Shown here in pieces: positions 25,879 through 36,345 of a DNA stretch of 64,000 nt. The notes under the pieces are model-generated. The model was given only the letters and a program-made list of their open reading frames with translations. It made no database searches and was not told the origin of the DNA. Position numbers and translations under genes: made by a program. This stretch comes from Peromyscus leucopus (Eukaryota > Chordata > Mammalia > Rodentia > Cricetidae): contig NC_051072.1 in the NCBI RefSeq assembly GCF_004664715.2, positions 33,630,642 through 33,694,641 on the forward strand. The letters run 5' to 3'. Position 1 is the stretch's first letter; each line of letters starts with the position of its first letter.

Positions 25879-25896
25879 TGCGCCCAACGTGTTGGC
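25879..25896 (+). promoter_or_regulatory. Primer binding site, lysine-tRNA-like
   Basis: TGCGCCCAACGTGTTGGC begins two bases after the left LTR. It resembles the tRNA-Lys1,2 type site (TGGCGCCCAACGTGGGG) but lacks one early G and departs from it after the GTG. This is where minus-strand cDNA synthesis would be primed. Confidence 0.8.
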
Positions 25897-26775
25897 AAAA
25901 GTTTCTACCTAAAACCTGAGAAAAGATTCTAAAATGGAGCTAAAAACAGCTTCCTAATTGTCTCTCTCAAATGAGCGGCAGCTGCCGGTTTGAGCTACTG
26001 GCGGGTTCCTAGCATGGGAGCTCGACCTGCAGTATGGCGGGAATGAGGCCTCTGCAAGTGGTACATTAAGCTGCATGGTGGATATAGCCTTTGCTAGTAC
26101 AAAACAAAAAGAGGTTTCTGGGCTACACGCGCTTGGATAAAAGCACAGACCCACAATGGCTCCCAGAGCTGGCGGAAAACGTACCACCGCCATGTTGGGA
26201 AGCTGAAGTGGGTGGAGCCAGCAGCCACAGTGCTAAGAAGGCTGCAGTTTAAAGCAATAGGCTCAAGGTAATATAAAACATAAGCCACATAAAGATGGCT
26301 ACCACACAGAGAATCTGGATTATGTTCTCTTTGATATTCATAACTGAAGAAAAACATTTGATTGCAAAAGCTGTTGAGTTGTGCCAAAATGTATATTTTA
26401 AAGGTACCTTAACTTCAAAATTTGGATGTAAGGATATGTTGCTTTGGAAAGGAGGCTCTGCTTTTGTTTCCACAGAAAGCCAGAGGCTATGGATTTGTTC
26501 CAGATTAAGATACATCAGGTTTGACCAGCCAAGACCACCTGAAAGGTCTCCGATGACACCATGGCCCAGATGATCCAACATCCAGAATCGTTTCAAGGCA
26601 ACTGGCTGAGACAATACGGTCTCACGGACTACTCCATGATCCTAAAATTTTCTTTGTGTCCCCATAAGATACAGCGCCCCCATCCAGCAGGAAGTAGTTA
26701 AGAGAAGCTACGCCCAAATTCCCAAATATAACAAGCTGGCTTTGGAGATGTATAAAAGTTAAAACCTTCCTTTTT

Positions 26776-26794
26776 AAAAAAAGAAAAGGGGAAG
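26776..26794 (+). promoter_or_regulatory. Polypurine tract
   Basis: An uninterrupted purine run (AAAAAAAGAAAAGGGGAAG) ends exactly at the first base of the right LTR. It is the expected primer for plus-strand cDNA synthesis and fixes the element's orientation. Confidence 0.9.
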
Positions 26795-27186
26795 TGCTGT
26801 GGGATGGTCTGTATATCAAATCTGTTGCTCTGATTGGTCAATAAATAAAACACTGAATGGCCAGTGGCCAGGCAGGAAGTAGGTGGGACAAGGAGAGAGG
26901 AGAATTCTGGGAAGCAGAAGGCTGAGGGGAGAGACACTGCAGCCACAGCCATGACCAGCAGCATGTGAAGTTGCCGGTAAACTACCAGCCACGTGGCAAG
27001 GTATAGATTTATGGAAATGGATTAATTTAAGCTATAAGAGCAGTTAGCAAGAAGCCTGCCACGGCCATACAGTTTATATGCAATATAAGTCTCTGTGTTT
27101 ACTTGGTTGGGTCTGAGCGGCTGTGGGACTGGTGGGTAACAAAGATTTGTCCTGACTGTGGGCAAGGCAGAAAAACTCAAGCTACA
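26795..27186 (+). repeat. 3' LTR
   Basis: 392 bp. Reading it base by base against 25485-25876 I found no difference. It ends GCTACA and is followed directly by the target duplication GGAAAC. Confidence 0.95.
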
Positions 27187-28095
27187 GGAAACAGCTGGAT
27201 GGGATCTTGGCCTGAGGTCACCACTCCCTTTATTCCATTTCTTGATCCATTTATCTCCTTGAACACAGAACTTAGCTCCACTCTGCTTTCTGGTGCTCCT
27301 TTTCTCCTCAAATATTTTTCTTGACTCAGCTTGCTCCTTTTAATTATAAATCTTCATTAGAGTTACCACTACTAACCACATGACAGAGTCTCTACTAGGC
27401 TGTTTTGGGATTTTTTCTGCCAAAGCATATAATCCAAAACTCTTCACGTTAGCCTCAGGCAGACTCTTCAAAGGACAAAAATCAGCCACTTTCTTCACCA
27501 AAATACCACAAAAAATGATTTCTAGACAACATACTAAAATTCTTCTTCTCTGAAACATGTTGAGCAAGCCTCCCCCAGCTCAAATAACTCTTTGCACTAC
27601 CATCTTCCATGTTCCTACCAGTATGGCCAATTAGGCAGTGCTTAAAACATTCCATTGCTTTCCTAACTCAAACTCCGAAAGTCCATATTTCTCCATTGTC
27701 CAGCCTATCACAGCAATGCCCCAGTCCCTGGTACCAAGTTCCATCTTAGTGAGGGTTTCTGTTGCTGCAAAGCAACAACATGACTATGACAACTCTTATA
27801 AAGAAAGCATTTGACTGAGGTGGTGGCTTACAGTTTCAGAGATTTAGTCCATTATCATCATGGTGGGGAACATGGCAGTCAGTGTTCATTCAGACATGGT
27901 GCTGGCTATATCTTGATCTGAAAGCAACAGGAAATGGACTGTGATACTGGGCAGTATCTTGAGCATAGGAATCCTCAAAGTCCCCACAGTGACACACTTC
28001 CTCCAACAAGATGCCTACTCCAGCAGAGCCACATCTACTAATAGTGCCACTCCCTATGAGTTTATGAGGGCCAATTACATTCAAACTACCACAAA

Positions 28096-30601
28096 AGATT
28101 AAGTAACAGCAGTAAATGTCTTTGAAAAAGCCAATTAGAAAAATCCAAAAAGATGTAATTCAGACAAAGTATGAATAAACCTTAATGTGCATGTACAGTA
28201 GTGCACATGTTTGTGTAAACATATGTTTATTGAAGAATGAACAGTAATTAAAAATATTCTTCCTCTCATAGAGAAAATTTTCAATAAATTGTGGTATATT
28301 GATAATATAAAATATTAATAAAAAGTTCAAATAAATGAGCTAAATCTGTGTATATCATGAGAAAGTATGGTAATAAGAAATTCAGGTCAATTACAGGATA
28401 TTGCCTATTGTATGGCATTCATTAAATACTTTTTAAAACATAAAACTCTACTTTTTTTGAGTACACATGTACTTAATAAAAGAATATAGACTATGTATCT
28501 ATGATGATAATAATAAAATTTCCTTCTGAAAAAGCACAAAAATGGAAGAAGAAAATCTCAGAGTAGAAAGTCCTCACATAGCTACAGAGTTCTGTTTCTT
28601 TTGTTTAAAAATATGAAGCAATTATAACCATCTTTTATTTTCTTTTAATGTTAGGAGCAGTGATGTAGCTGGTAAAGCCCCTCACTACCAATCAAATGCT
28701 TGTCCACTGACTGTCCTAGAAAGAAATACTTTCAAATATCTGGGATCTAGGCATTTTCTGAGGCCAATATAGTTATCTTGGCTATCTCCTACATTTCCTA
28801 AATTAATTTGGGGTTCTTCATGAGTCCTTTAAAACAGTGTATTTTACTCTTATGCACCTGATGACCCACAAACCTTTAAACATAATTATATCATATACTA
28901 TCCTAAAATAAAATTGCTAAATAACATAGCTTATTGTCACCCATTTTCCAAAACAATCAACATAATGCAATACAATAAAAGTACTTTAAAACAAAGCAAC
29001 ACATTTTAAAATATGTGACTGCTCAGTCAACATTATAAGTGAAAATGCAATTCTAGTTGCTAAAGCTTATCAAGCTATAAAATATATCTTAAAAAATAGA
29101 TGAATGAAGCATGATCGATGGCACCTTGAGCCAATGATTTTCTAATATTATTCACTTCTCTTGTGAAAGGCCTCCAAGAAAGTACTGTGCAATCTTTTAT
29201 GCCATTGATAGTCTTTGGAAAGTGGTTGCATACAATTATTTTTATTTTTTACTAAAATCAGCAGTTCACAAGTGTTCATGTTTGAGGAGACTTGATAAAA
29301 GAAACTATTTAGTCCCATCCCTGTGTTTTCTATCCAATGTATCTGTCTTGCCACCTGAAGAGCTGTATTCAAATCACATTCCTCGGTCATGCTGATGCTG
29401 TTGGTTCAAAGACCACATTTGAAAAACCACAACTTAGAAAAATGATGTATTTCTTGCTGCCTCTCTTAAGAGGTTGACTATGGACATGTTTTTTCTCAAA
29501 ACTTGCCATCATCTTTGACTCCATCCATGGATAATAGAACAAAATAGAAATGACAGTTTCTTGTTCATAAACTTGGACTTGTGACACTGAAATAGTGTCA
29601 CAAAAGTGTGTAAGAAAGTCAAGTGTTCCAGGTCCAGCGAGTGGGTAACACACCTGTGTCTTCTGTAACACTGGGAAGAGTTAGGACTTGCAGATGTCCC
29701 ACAGAGAATGTATTATCTCATGAGAAACAGGTAAATATTCTCTTACAAAGCATAGGCAAACATCTTGCATGGTGAATTAGGGCTCCCCACGTGAGAAGTC
29801 CAAGAAAGAAGGAAAGAAAGCTGTGTTTTGTCAGCCAATACCCCCAAAGTGATGTCTCTTTTCTATTGAGTGCTTATAAAGCCCACACATCACATTTCAG
29901 GTCAGAGATACTGACTCAAATTTTTCACAGAAAGAATAGAAAAGAATGTTTATCTATAGCGATTCCCCAATCACCATTGTAGACAAAAATGCCAATGTCA
30001 GCAATGTCTCTCTGGGGGAATATAGCACACTAGTAATCCAGTGTCTATAAAATGTGCGTATTTCAAATGAGTCTGAGGGAAATGCCATTCCCAAATTCCC
30101 TTTTGTGAAAGAGTTGTCATCCAGAGAAGTGGCTACACCATGATTGTGTTAGACATGTTTATAAGGATCACAATAAGACTGCAAAACTGAGAAGTAGTCT
30201 TTTTTTCTCAGTATTGATTTTGACTGTTCTTGAACTATTCTTTTAAAAAAAATCTCTACGTGCTTCATAATGGTTGATGAATATACCCTGGGCTTATATC
30301 CAGGGTATTCCCATAGCAACCTTCCTATTTACCAACTCAAAGTCCAAACTATAAATCTTTTTCGGATTTCTCCTGGAAAAGATTGGAGGAGAGACAATGG
30401 TAGTATAAGAGAATGGTCACCAGAAGCTTCCATGGATTCCGACAAGGAGAAAGGTGTGGAAATCCTAAAAGTGTGACAGCCAGGGCAAATGCTAAAGGGA
30501 TGGCCTATGAGGTCAGCTGTGCTATAAATGTTCTCACAAGGCAGATGAAGGCCTTTTGATGTTTTCTCCTATTACTCAAAATTTCTGCTAAACCACAGAA
30601 T
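28096..30601. other. Gene-free stretch
   Basis: AT-rich at 28100-29100. Two minus-strand frames (80 residues at 29148-29390 and 94 at 29387-29671) overlap by a few bases but lie in different frames, with no recognisable domain. No repeat named. Confidence 0.5.
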
Positions 30602-30796
30602 TTCTAAACTACATTTCTTTCTTTCTTTTTTTTTTTTTTAAAGACAGGATTTCTCTGTGTAGTTTTGGTGCCTGTCCTGGATCTTGCTCTGTAGACCAGG
30701 CTGGCCTTGAACTCAGAGATCTGTCTGGCTCTGCCTCCTGAGTGCTGGAATTAAAGACATGCACCACCACCCCCTGGCCTTCTAAACTACATTTCT
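30602..30796 (-). mobile_element. B1 SINE with perfect 17 bp target duplication
   Basis: The minus-strand B1 body and tail span 30619-30779, with a T-rich tail (CTTTC then 14 T) on the left. It is flanked by the perfect direct repeat TTCTAAACTACATTTCT at 30602-30618 and 30780-30796. The box TGTAGTTTTGGTGCCTGTCC is again cricetid-like. The body is only moderately diverged. Confidence 0.95.
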
Positions 30797-33700
30797 AAAC
30801 CTAAATAAATAAATGAATAAATAAGCTACATTTCAGCCCTGTTCCCTTTTCCTGATGGTAAATATGACCAGACATTTGTACAAAGCCAGAGCCTTCAGAA
30901 TTTGGGGTCTTTTCTACAGCTGTATACTTTATACACTGTCTACAATATACATTTTCAATCCTTACTTATATGCTGGAAGAAATTTCTAAGTCTTTGACAT
31001 TCATTTAAGTGAATAAAAAGTTTCCATCAAGGGGGTACAAGTCTCCCTTTGCTTAGATTATCTTTATGATTTCTAATAAGCTGTATTAATTGTGAAGGCC
31101 AGCCACCCCTTCGGGGCTTGGATCACTGAAATAAATTCTGTCTACTTTCCAGGAAATTGCAACATTTCCACTCAATATATCTATTTCATGCTATGAATAC
31201 TAGCCAATAAGTGAATATTTCTGAGTTGTTTATTAATCCAGGATTCTCTGTTTCTGTAAACGTATCTCTTCTTTCTGAGCTTTACTACTCCACATTAGTG
31301 CCTTATCACTGTATTTGAAGATATCTCAATCCTACATGGCTCTTCTGTGATCCTGATGCCAGGACCTTAGATACTTAGGACTCTACCAGAGAATTTATTT
31401 ATGTGTATCTCTTTGTATCTCAGCTTCTTTTTCATATCCAGAGTTCAGCTGTACCTTGTATGTGGTCCACAGACAAAAATAGAGTGAGGTGATGGGATGA
31501 ATTATATAAAGTCAGCGTATAGGAACATTGGCTTTATTCCTTCAGTACAGAAATCCTTTGTTCCTCTTCCATAAACTCTCAGTCAATCCCTAAGCTCTCC
31601 AAAGCATGAGTTTATCATTTATCAACACAAACTATGATGGTTAATTTTTATATTGGGTTGGTTCCTATAAAAGTAGCCAACAGACTACATGAAAAGTGAT
31701 ATGTTGGATTATTTCTACTTTTTTGGTAAAAGAGCAGACTGATTCTTTTCAAACCAAACCCAGATGAGGCATCTTCCAGAAAGCTACAAGGGGGAATTGT
31801 AATACAATGCATGAGAATGTCTGCCAATTGGATCCTGGAAGGAAATAACTCAGAGTTACTTTTCTCTTTTGTGAGGGTCATATTACAATACTTGCAAAGA
31901 AAAATCCAATATTCAGTGTGAGTTATACAGTAACTTAGTGAGACCAGGGAAAGAAACGCTGAGCTGGTAAAGCTGTGTCCTCTTTCATAAGGTCAACCAG
32001 TAGGAAATGTAACAGCTAATATCCTAGACAGTGGGAATGCAGCAGAGAGTTTTTTCCCTTCTTTCCCAAGAGAATAAATAAATACCAAGCCAGTCATTTT
32101 GAAATCCAGAAAAATCACAGCTGGAAACCCAAAATAAACCTTCTTCAGTCCTCGGATTCTACCCTTTGATTTATTATCTGTTTGAAAATCCCACTAAAGT
32201 GAGACATTAAACGCACACGTAATTCACTCTGATAGGGAACCTGAAACTCCAACCTGAGATAACTTTCTATGTAGAATAAGGTTGACAGTGTAGCTTTTCA
32301 AGTTTAATGCCACTCATGTAAATGATTACTATTCTATTACTGGCTGGACTTTTATCATCTTCTTCATCTTGTCAAATAAGCCTGTGTGTTTTCTAACCTT
32401 ATTGTGTTCTGGAATTGCAGAGTCCATACCTGATACATATATCTCTGCTTCTATGCTTCCTCTTTAGAAGCACTTGCTCCAGTTCTCATCTTCTTGCCTT
32501 GGAAAGTAGAGACAAAATGTAAAGATCTTTAAAATCGCTGTGTGGTCAACTATTTTCTGCAAGCTTTATCTGCTGCTTTTATTACCTTGGTTTTATTTGG
32601 AAACAAGAGACAGCAAAACAAACAGTGACCAAGGAAGGATGTATATGTGTGGCCCTTCTTAACACTACTGTACAATCATAACAGATTATACAGTTTATTC
32701 ACAAGCTCTGGGTTATTTATTGTCTCCAGCAAAGCTGGCTTCAGTGTCTAATAGTCACAGTAAAAAATTCATGAAGCCAAATCCATCTCCATAGCCTGTG
32801 TTGTGAGTAACTAAAAATTTTTAGAACATCCTTGCACATTCTCCCAGTTAGACTGTGACATGTTGAAAGTATTTCTCTTCCAAAGAGATTGTAGAAAATC
32901 AGTGACTAGAAAATCCATCAAAATAAATCATTCTCCATAAAATAGCAGCACATGATTGCATGTTACCCAACATGCACCAGACACTCTTCTCTGTCCTTCA
33001 CATATACAGATTCATTTGACCATTGCTACATCCCTGTAAATTAAGCATGATTGTAACCTCATGGTACGGGATAACTGGAGAGACCAGGGTACATAAAGAG
33101 CAAGAAAACACCATACCAAATCCATATTCCTTATCTGTGATGAGCTACTGACCATCACGTGAGACTTTAGCTTCCCTTGTTGACCTAAAATCTGATTGAG
33201 GTAAAATGCTTCCCAAGAGAAGGCTGTCCCTGGGAAGTCAATGCATTTTTTTGTATCTGGGCTCTACACCTGCAATAAATGATGGAACACAAAAATCACA
33301 CTTGATTCTAAAATTCTGTGATTGCAACTCTGCCAAGGCTTGTTTGTTCAAGAATGAAAAAAAAAAAAAGAACCACAAATACTGAAAATTTTTAAGCACT
33401 ATGAGGTACCCATATGGACAAAAGCTGCATCAGTATCATTATTCTTTTGTGTACTAAATTATTTTTCCAAACATTTACTCTGTTTAACCACTCTAAGCAT
33501 CCACTATACGTGAAACACTGGACTGACCTGTAGGGAGACAAAGAGAAGTGCTATTTGTTTAGAGGCTATAGTGGGTGCCTCATTATTAGGCACGATGTAC
33601 AGCTATTGTTCTTAACCTTTGCCAGACATTTATTCCAAACTTTTCATGATTTCCGATATAAAACCAAAATTGAGACTTCTGAGGACCACTGCTGCATGAG

Positions 33701-34066
33701 ACCCATCATGTCACTGCCTGGATGTCTTCAGCAAAGGGTCACTAGTGCGTAACTATTTCCCCTTCCATTCTATTCTCCAAATAATTAGATGATGGGCTGT
33801 AGACCCCTGTTATATTTTTAACCCATTTAAAATAGCTATCTCTGGAGCATTTGCTTCTCATCAAAGATAATGGTGTGCGGTGAGAATGGTTAAGGGTGAA
33901 TTGCTTTACCCTTCGAACTATGGAAGATTCAGTAGAAAGTTAGAAGGGAGGCAGCATAATGGTATGGGAAGACGGTCCCATCACCCCTGCTCAGTTCTTG
34001 TGCACAATATTATAACCTTGGAGTCATCTGTTTCAGTCTTGGTTACTATAGATTACATAGAGTTAG
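30797..34066. other. Gene-free stretch, mostly unique
   Basis: Contains a short (ATAA)n tract at about 30803-30825, a MIR fragment at 32970-33115 and an A-run at 33358-33369. No gene recognised. Confidence 0.5.
32970..33115 (-). repeat. MIR SINE fragment
   Basis: The sequence CATGCACCAGACACTCTTCT, then CATATACAGATTCATTTGAC, then GGGATAACTGGAGAGACCAG follows the order of the reverse-complement MIR consensus (GTGCCAGACACTGT, ACATACATTATCTCATTT, GAGGAAACTGAGG). It is ancient and diverged. Confidence 0.6.
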
Positions 34067-34216
34067 GAGCCGGCATGGTGACCCATGCCTTTTATCTCAG
34101 CACTCAGAAGGTGAAAGCAAATGGATCTCTGTAAGTTCAAGGACAATCTGGTCTACACAGTGAGTTCCAGAGTGCCACGACTATAGGAGACCCAGTCTCA
34201 ACAACAACAAGAAAGT
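34067..34216 (+). mobile_element. B1 SINE
   Basis: Starts GAGCCGGCATGGTGACCCAT, passes CTCAGCACTCAGAAGG and GTCTACACAGTGAGTTCC, and ends in CAACAACAACAAG. Diverged; I did not find a clean target duplication. Confidence 0.85.
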
Positions 34217-35361
34217 AACATGCCTATGAACAGTGCAATCCCCGCTTGACTAAATGATCAAGGAAAGCTATCATCCACCTACGACATTGATCTTGCTAAA
34301 TAGTGCCAATCCTGTCCCTTCTGAAGTCCTTCTTTACTAGGCTCTTCTGCTCTGACACAGAGGATAACGATGCTGACGGGCTGTTCTCCACATTCAGATG
34401 GAAGCCTTTGAGCTTTTCCATTTCCTTTCGTGGCAATTTCCCACACTGGATGGTTGAAGTCACATCTTGGCTTCCTCCTAACAGTTTTCAATTCTTCGCA
34501 TACTTTTGTCTCTTTCATTTTTTTCCCATATTCCAAACTTCCACTTTCAAAGGAGTCTGTGCTTTTAAGATCTTCCCAAATAGTTCTTTCCTGTTACCCT
34601 TCCTGCCTCCTCCCCAACCCAGTGCTGAATCCCCCTTTATTCTCTCACCATGCTCTCATATATATAAAACAGACACTAAAACTCTTTTTATTCCAGCTTT
34701 TTACTGCAGCTTTTACTTTTAAGATTAAGGCTCTAAACCCAATGAATATTTCATGTGGAACACGCCTCAGCTCTCATTTGCTGAGATGGATGCAATAACC
34801 AAGAGGAAACCTGTAATAAAATAAACTCACTAAAGATAACCAGGCAGTACATATTAAGAGGGCCGAATTTATGACTGCTTGATGAGTGAGAATGTTCTAG
34901 AAGAAGAATTGTAGTTTCCCTCTTGTCTTACCTTTCTTAATCCTTTTTCTCAGTGCTGTTCTGTGTCACCCTTTGCTGTTAATTTTGGCAGACTTCTTTA
35001 CTGAACCAGTGAGCATGTCATGTGTCCATTCTTAATAATTTGCTTTTGCTTTATCAGTCACAGGCAAGAGTTTAAGCAGTGCTTCACTGGGTTTTTCTCC
35101 AATGTCTATAAACATCACAAGCTCCGTCCTATTTTATGCACCTAATCTGCTTCTTCACATTTTTCATTTTCCTATAGCCTCCAGCCTCGTGGCAGCCAGA
35201 AAATCCCCCTAAAATATGGCTTCCTTTCAGGCACATCGAAGATTCTTCCGTGGGAGATATAACTAAATCCTACACTTCCCCTTTTTACCAACACAACATT
35301 GACTAAAAGGATTCCAGGAATGGATTTGCGAGGCTCCATAAGTGACTGGTACTTTCATAGC
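34217..35361. other. Gene-free stretch
   Basis: Overlapping open frames on both strands at 34279-34798 (up to 139 residues) share the same DNA and show no recognisable domain. They are most likely chance frames. No repeat named. Confidence 0.5.
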
Positions 35362-35426
35362 AAGAAACTCATCATCAATTGCTTCTCGGTCTTTTGGCTA
35401 AGATCAAGTGAAGAAATTCATCATCA
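35362..35426 (+). pseudogene. U2 snRNA 5' fragment, tailless retrocopy with target duplication
   Basis: Bases 35378-35410 match the first 33 nt of U2 snRNA at 31 positions. The blocks GCTTCTCGG and CTTTTGGCTAAGATCAAGTG are intact, and the two differences are C to T. The copy stops at the start of the region of U2 that pairs with the intron branch site. It is flanked by 16 bp direct repeats (AAGAAACTCATCATCA at 35362-35377, AAGAAATTCATCATCA at 35411-35426) with one mismatch, so it was inserted by retroposition rather than arising as a relic of a local gene. There is no A-tail, no U2 3' part and no snRNA promoter element visible upstream, so it is not a functional gene. Confidence 0.9.
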
Positions 35427-36154
35427 ACTTGGCACAATCTAGAGTCATTTGGAAATAGACACATTTTCAATTGTGAAAATGGTCCTATCAGCTTGGCTTG
35501 TGTGCACACACATGTATGTCAAATGTAAAGATACACTTTACTTGGAAGCAATTAAAGTACTTAATTTAAAACACAATACAATTCTGCCTTTTCAGGGACT
35601 GTTCTGTATTCGTAAGTATCAGTTTGAGTTAAGTTAGCATTGAAGAAATGAATGGGAAACACTCCATTAGCATGACCAATACTGAGGAACTATAACCATT
35701 CAAATAGTTCAACCCCTTTGGGAATAGCCTGTCTATTTTTAATGTATGTTCTTCCTTTTCTCACAGATTCCAAAGTAATGTAAACGAAGTTAAAAAACCA
35801 ATGCTTTTCCATAGTCACAATAGCTAAATAAATTTTCTCATCTAATGACTTCTTACATTTTTTAGCCTTATTTCACTTCTACTGAGCTGATACATGAGTT
35901 TTTAAACAAACTTTCAAGTTACTTTGCTAGATTTTTTATTTATGTTATACTTAAATTAGACTTCATATGACATTCATAAACTTAAGTGCCTTCTTGGAGC
36001 TTTAGAATATACTCACTCTTGTCTTTTGACATTCAATATGGACAATTTCAGGGAGACACAAAGCAAGAACTGATGGATATTAATGTTTAAAAATTAATCA
36101 GCTCCAGAAAAGTAAGAATCTATTTGCTATGTAAATATTTATTTTGTTTTTAAT
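35427..36154. other. Gene-free stretch
   Basis: Unique AT-rich sequence, no repeat or gene recognised. Confidence 0.5.
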
Positions 36155-36345
36155 TTTTTGTGTGTGTGTGTGTGTTTATACCCATGGAGGCAAGTAGAAA
36201 ACATTGGATCTCCCTAGAGCTGGAGTTAGACACTTCTGAGTCGACTGATGTGGGTGCTGGAAACTGAATTCAGGTCCTCTGCAAAAATAGTATGCACTCT
36301 TATATACACTCAGTATACACTGAGTCATTCTCAAAATCCTAACAT
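36155..36345 (-). repeat. B3 SINE with (GT)n end
   Basis: Reverse-oriented B3: a TG run at about 36159-36175, then GAGCTGGAGTTAGACACTTC, GATGTGGGTGCTGGAAACTG and TCAGGTCCTCTGCAAAAATA, ending at the tRNA-like head. Diverged. Confidence 0.8.

Larger units (their letters stand above)
25479..27192 (+). mobile_element. Complete young non-autonomous LTR retrotransposon (mys/MYSERV-like, class II)
   Basis: The element proper is 25485-27186 (1,702 bp): two 392 bp LTRs around a 918 bp interior, flanked by the 6 bp direct repeat GGAAAC at 25479-25484 and 27187-27192. Six-base duplications and a lysine-tRNA-like primer site are typical of class II (beta-retrovirus-like) ERVs. Read by eye, the two LTRs are identical, so insertion must be recent. 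The interior has no gag, pro, pol or env frame; the longest frame, 121 residues antisense at 26249-26614, resembles nothing known to me. The element must therefore have been copied with proteins supplied by a related autonomous family. Orientation is set by the primer site after the left LTR and the polypurine tract before the right LTR. The mys/MYSERV name is from memory of LTR and interior sequence. Confidence 0.93.
24486..28095 (+). repeat. Long rodent dispersed repeat, split by LTR element
   Basis: I recognise parts of a long repeat dispersed in mouse and other muroids but cannot name the family. Recognisable blocks are TAAAGTCCAAAGTTCAAAGTC, CATGTCTGATGTCAAAACGC and CAATCCAGGCTTCAACTTCA. 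The right end (27743-28095) has TTAGTGAGGGTTTCTGTTGC, TTAGTCCATTATCATCATGG and TTCAAACTACCACA. The left part (24486-25484) and right part (27193-28095) are separated by the LTR retrotransposon. Without that insertion the element would be about 1.9 kb. A similar TTTCAAACTACCACA block also closes the left module at about 24643. Non-coding. Confidence 0.55.

Noticed and set aside
26249..26614. 121-residue antisense frame in the LTR element interior, considered as an accessory gene
   Set aside because: It overlaps a 92-residue frame on the other strand, has no recognisable retroviral motif and lies antisense to the element.
31110..31135. CCCCTTCGGGG hairpin resembling a small structured RNA or terminator
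   Set aside because: The stem is only four pairs and the outer bases do not extend it; nothing around it suggests a non-coding RNA gene.
34279..34798. Overlapping frames of 139, 122 and 85 residues on both strands
   Set aside because: Coding on both strands and in two plus frames over the same DNA is best explained by chance in pyrimidine-rich sequence.
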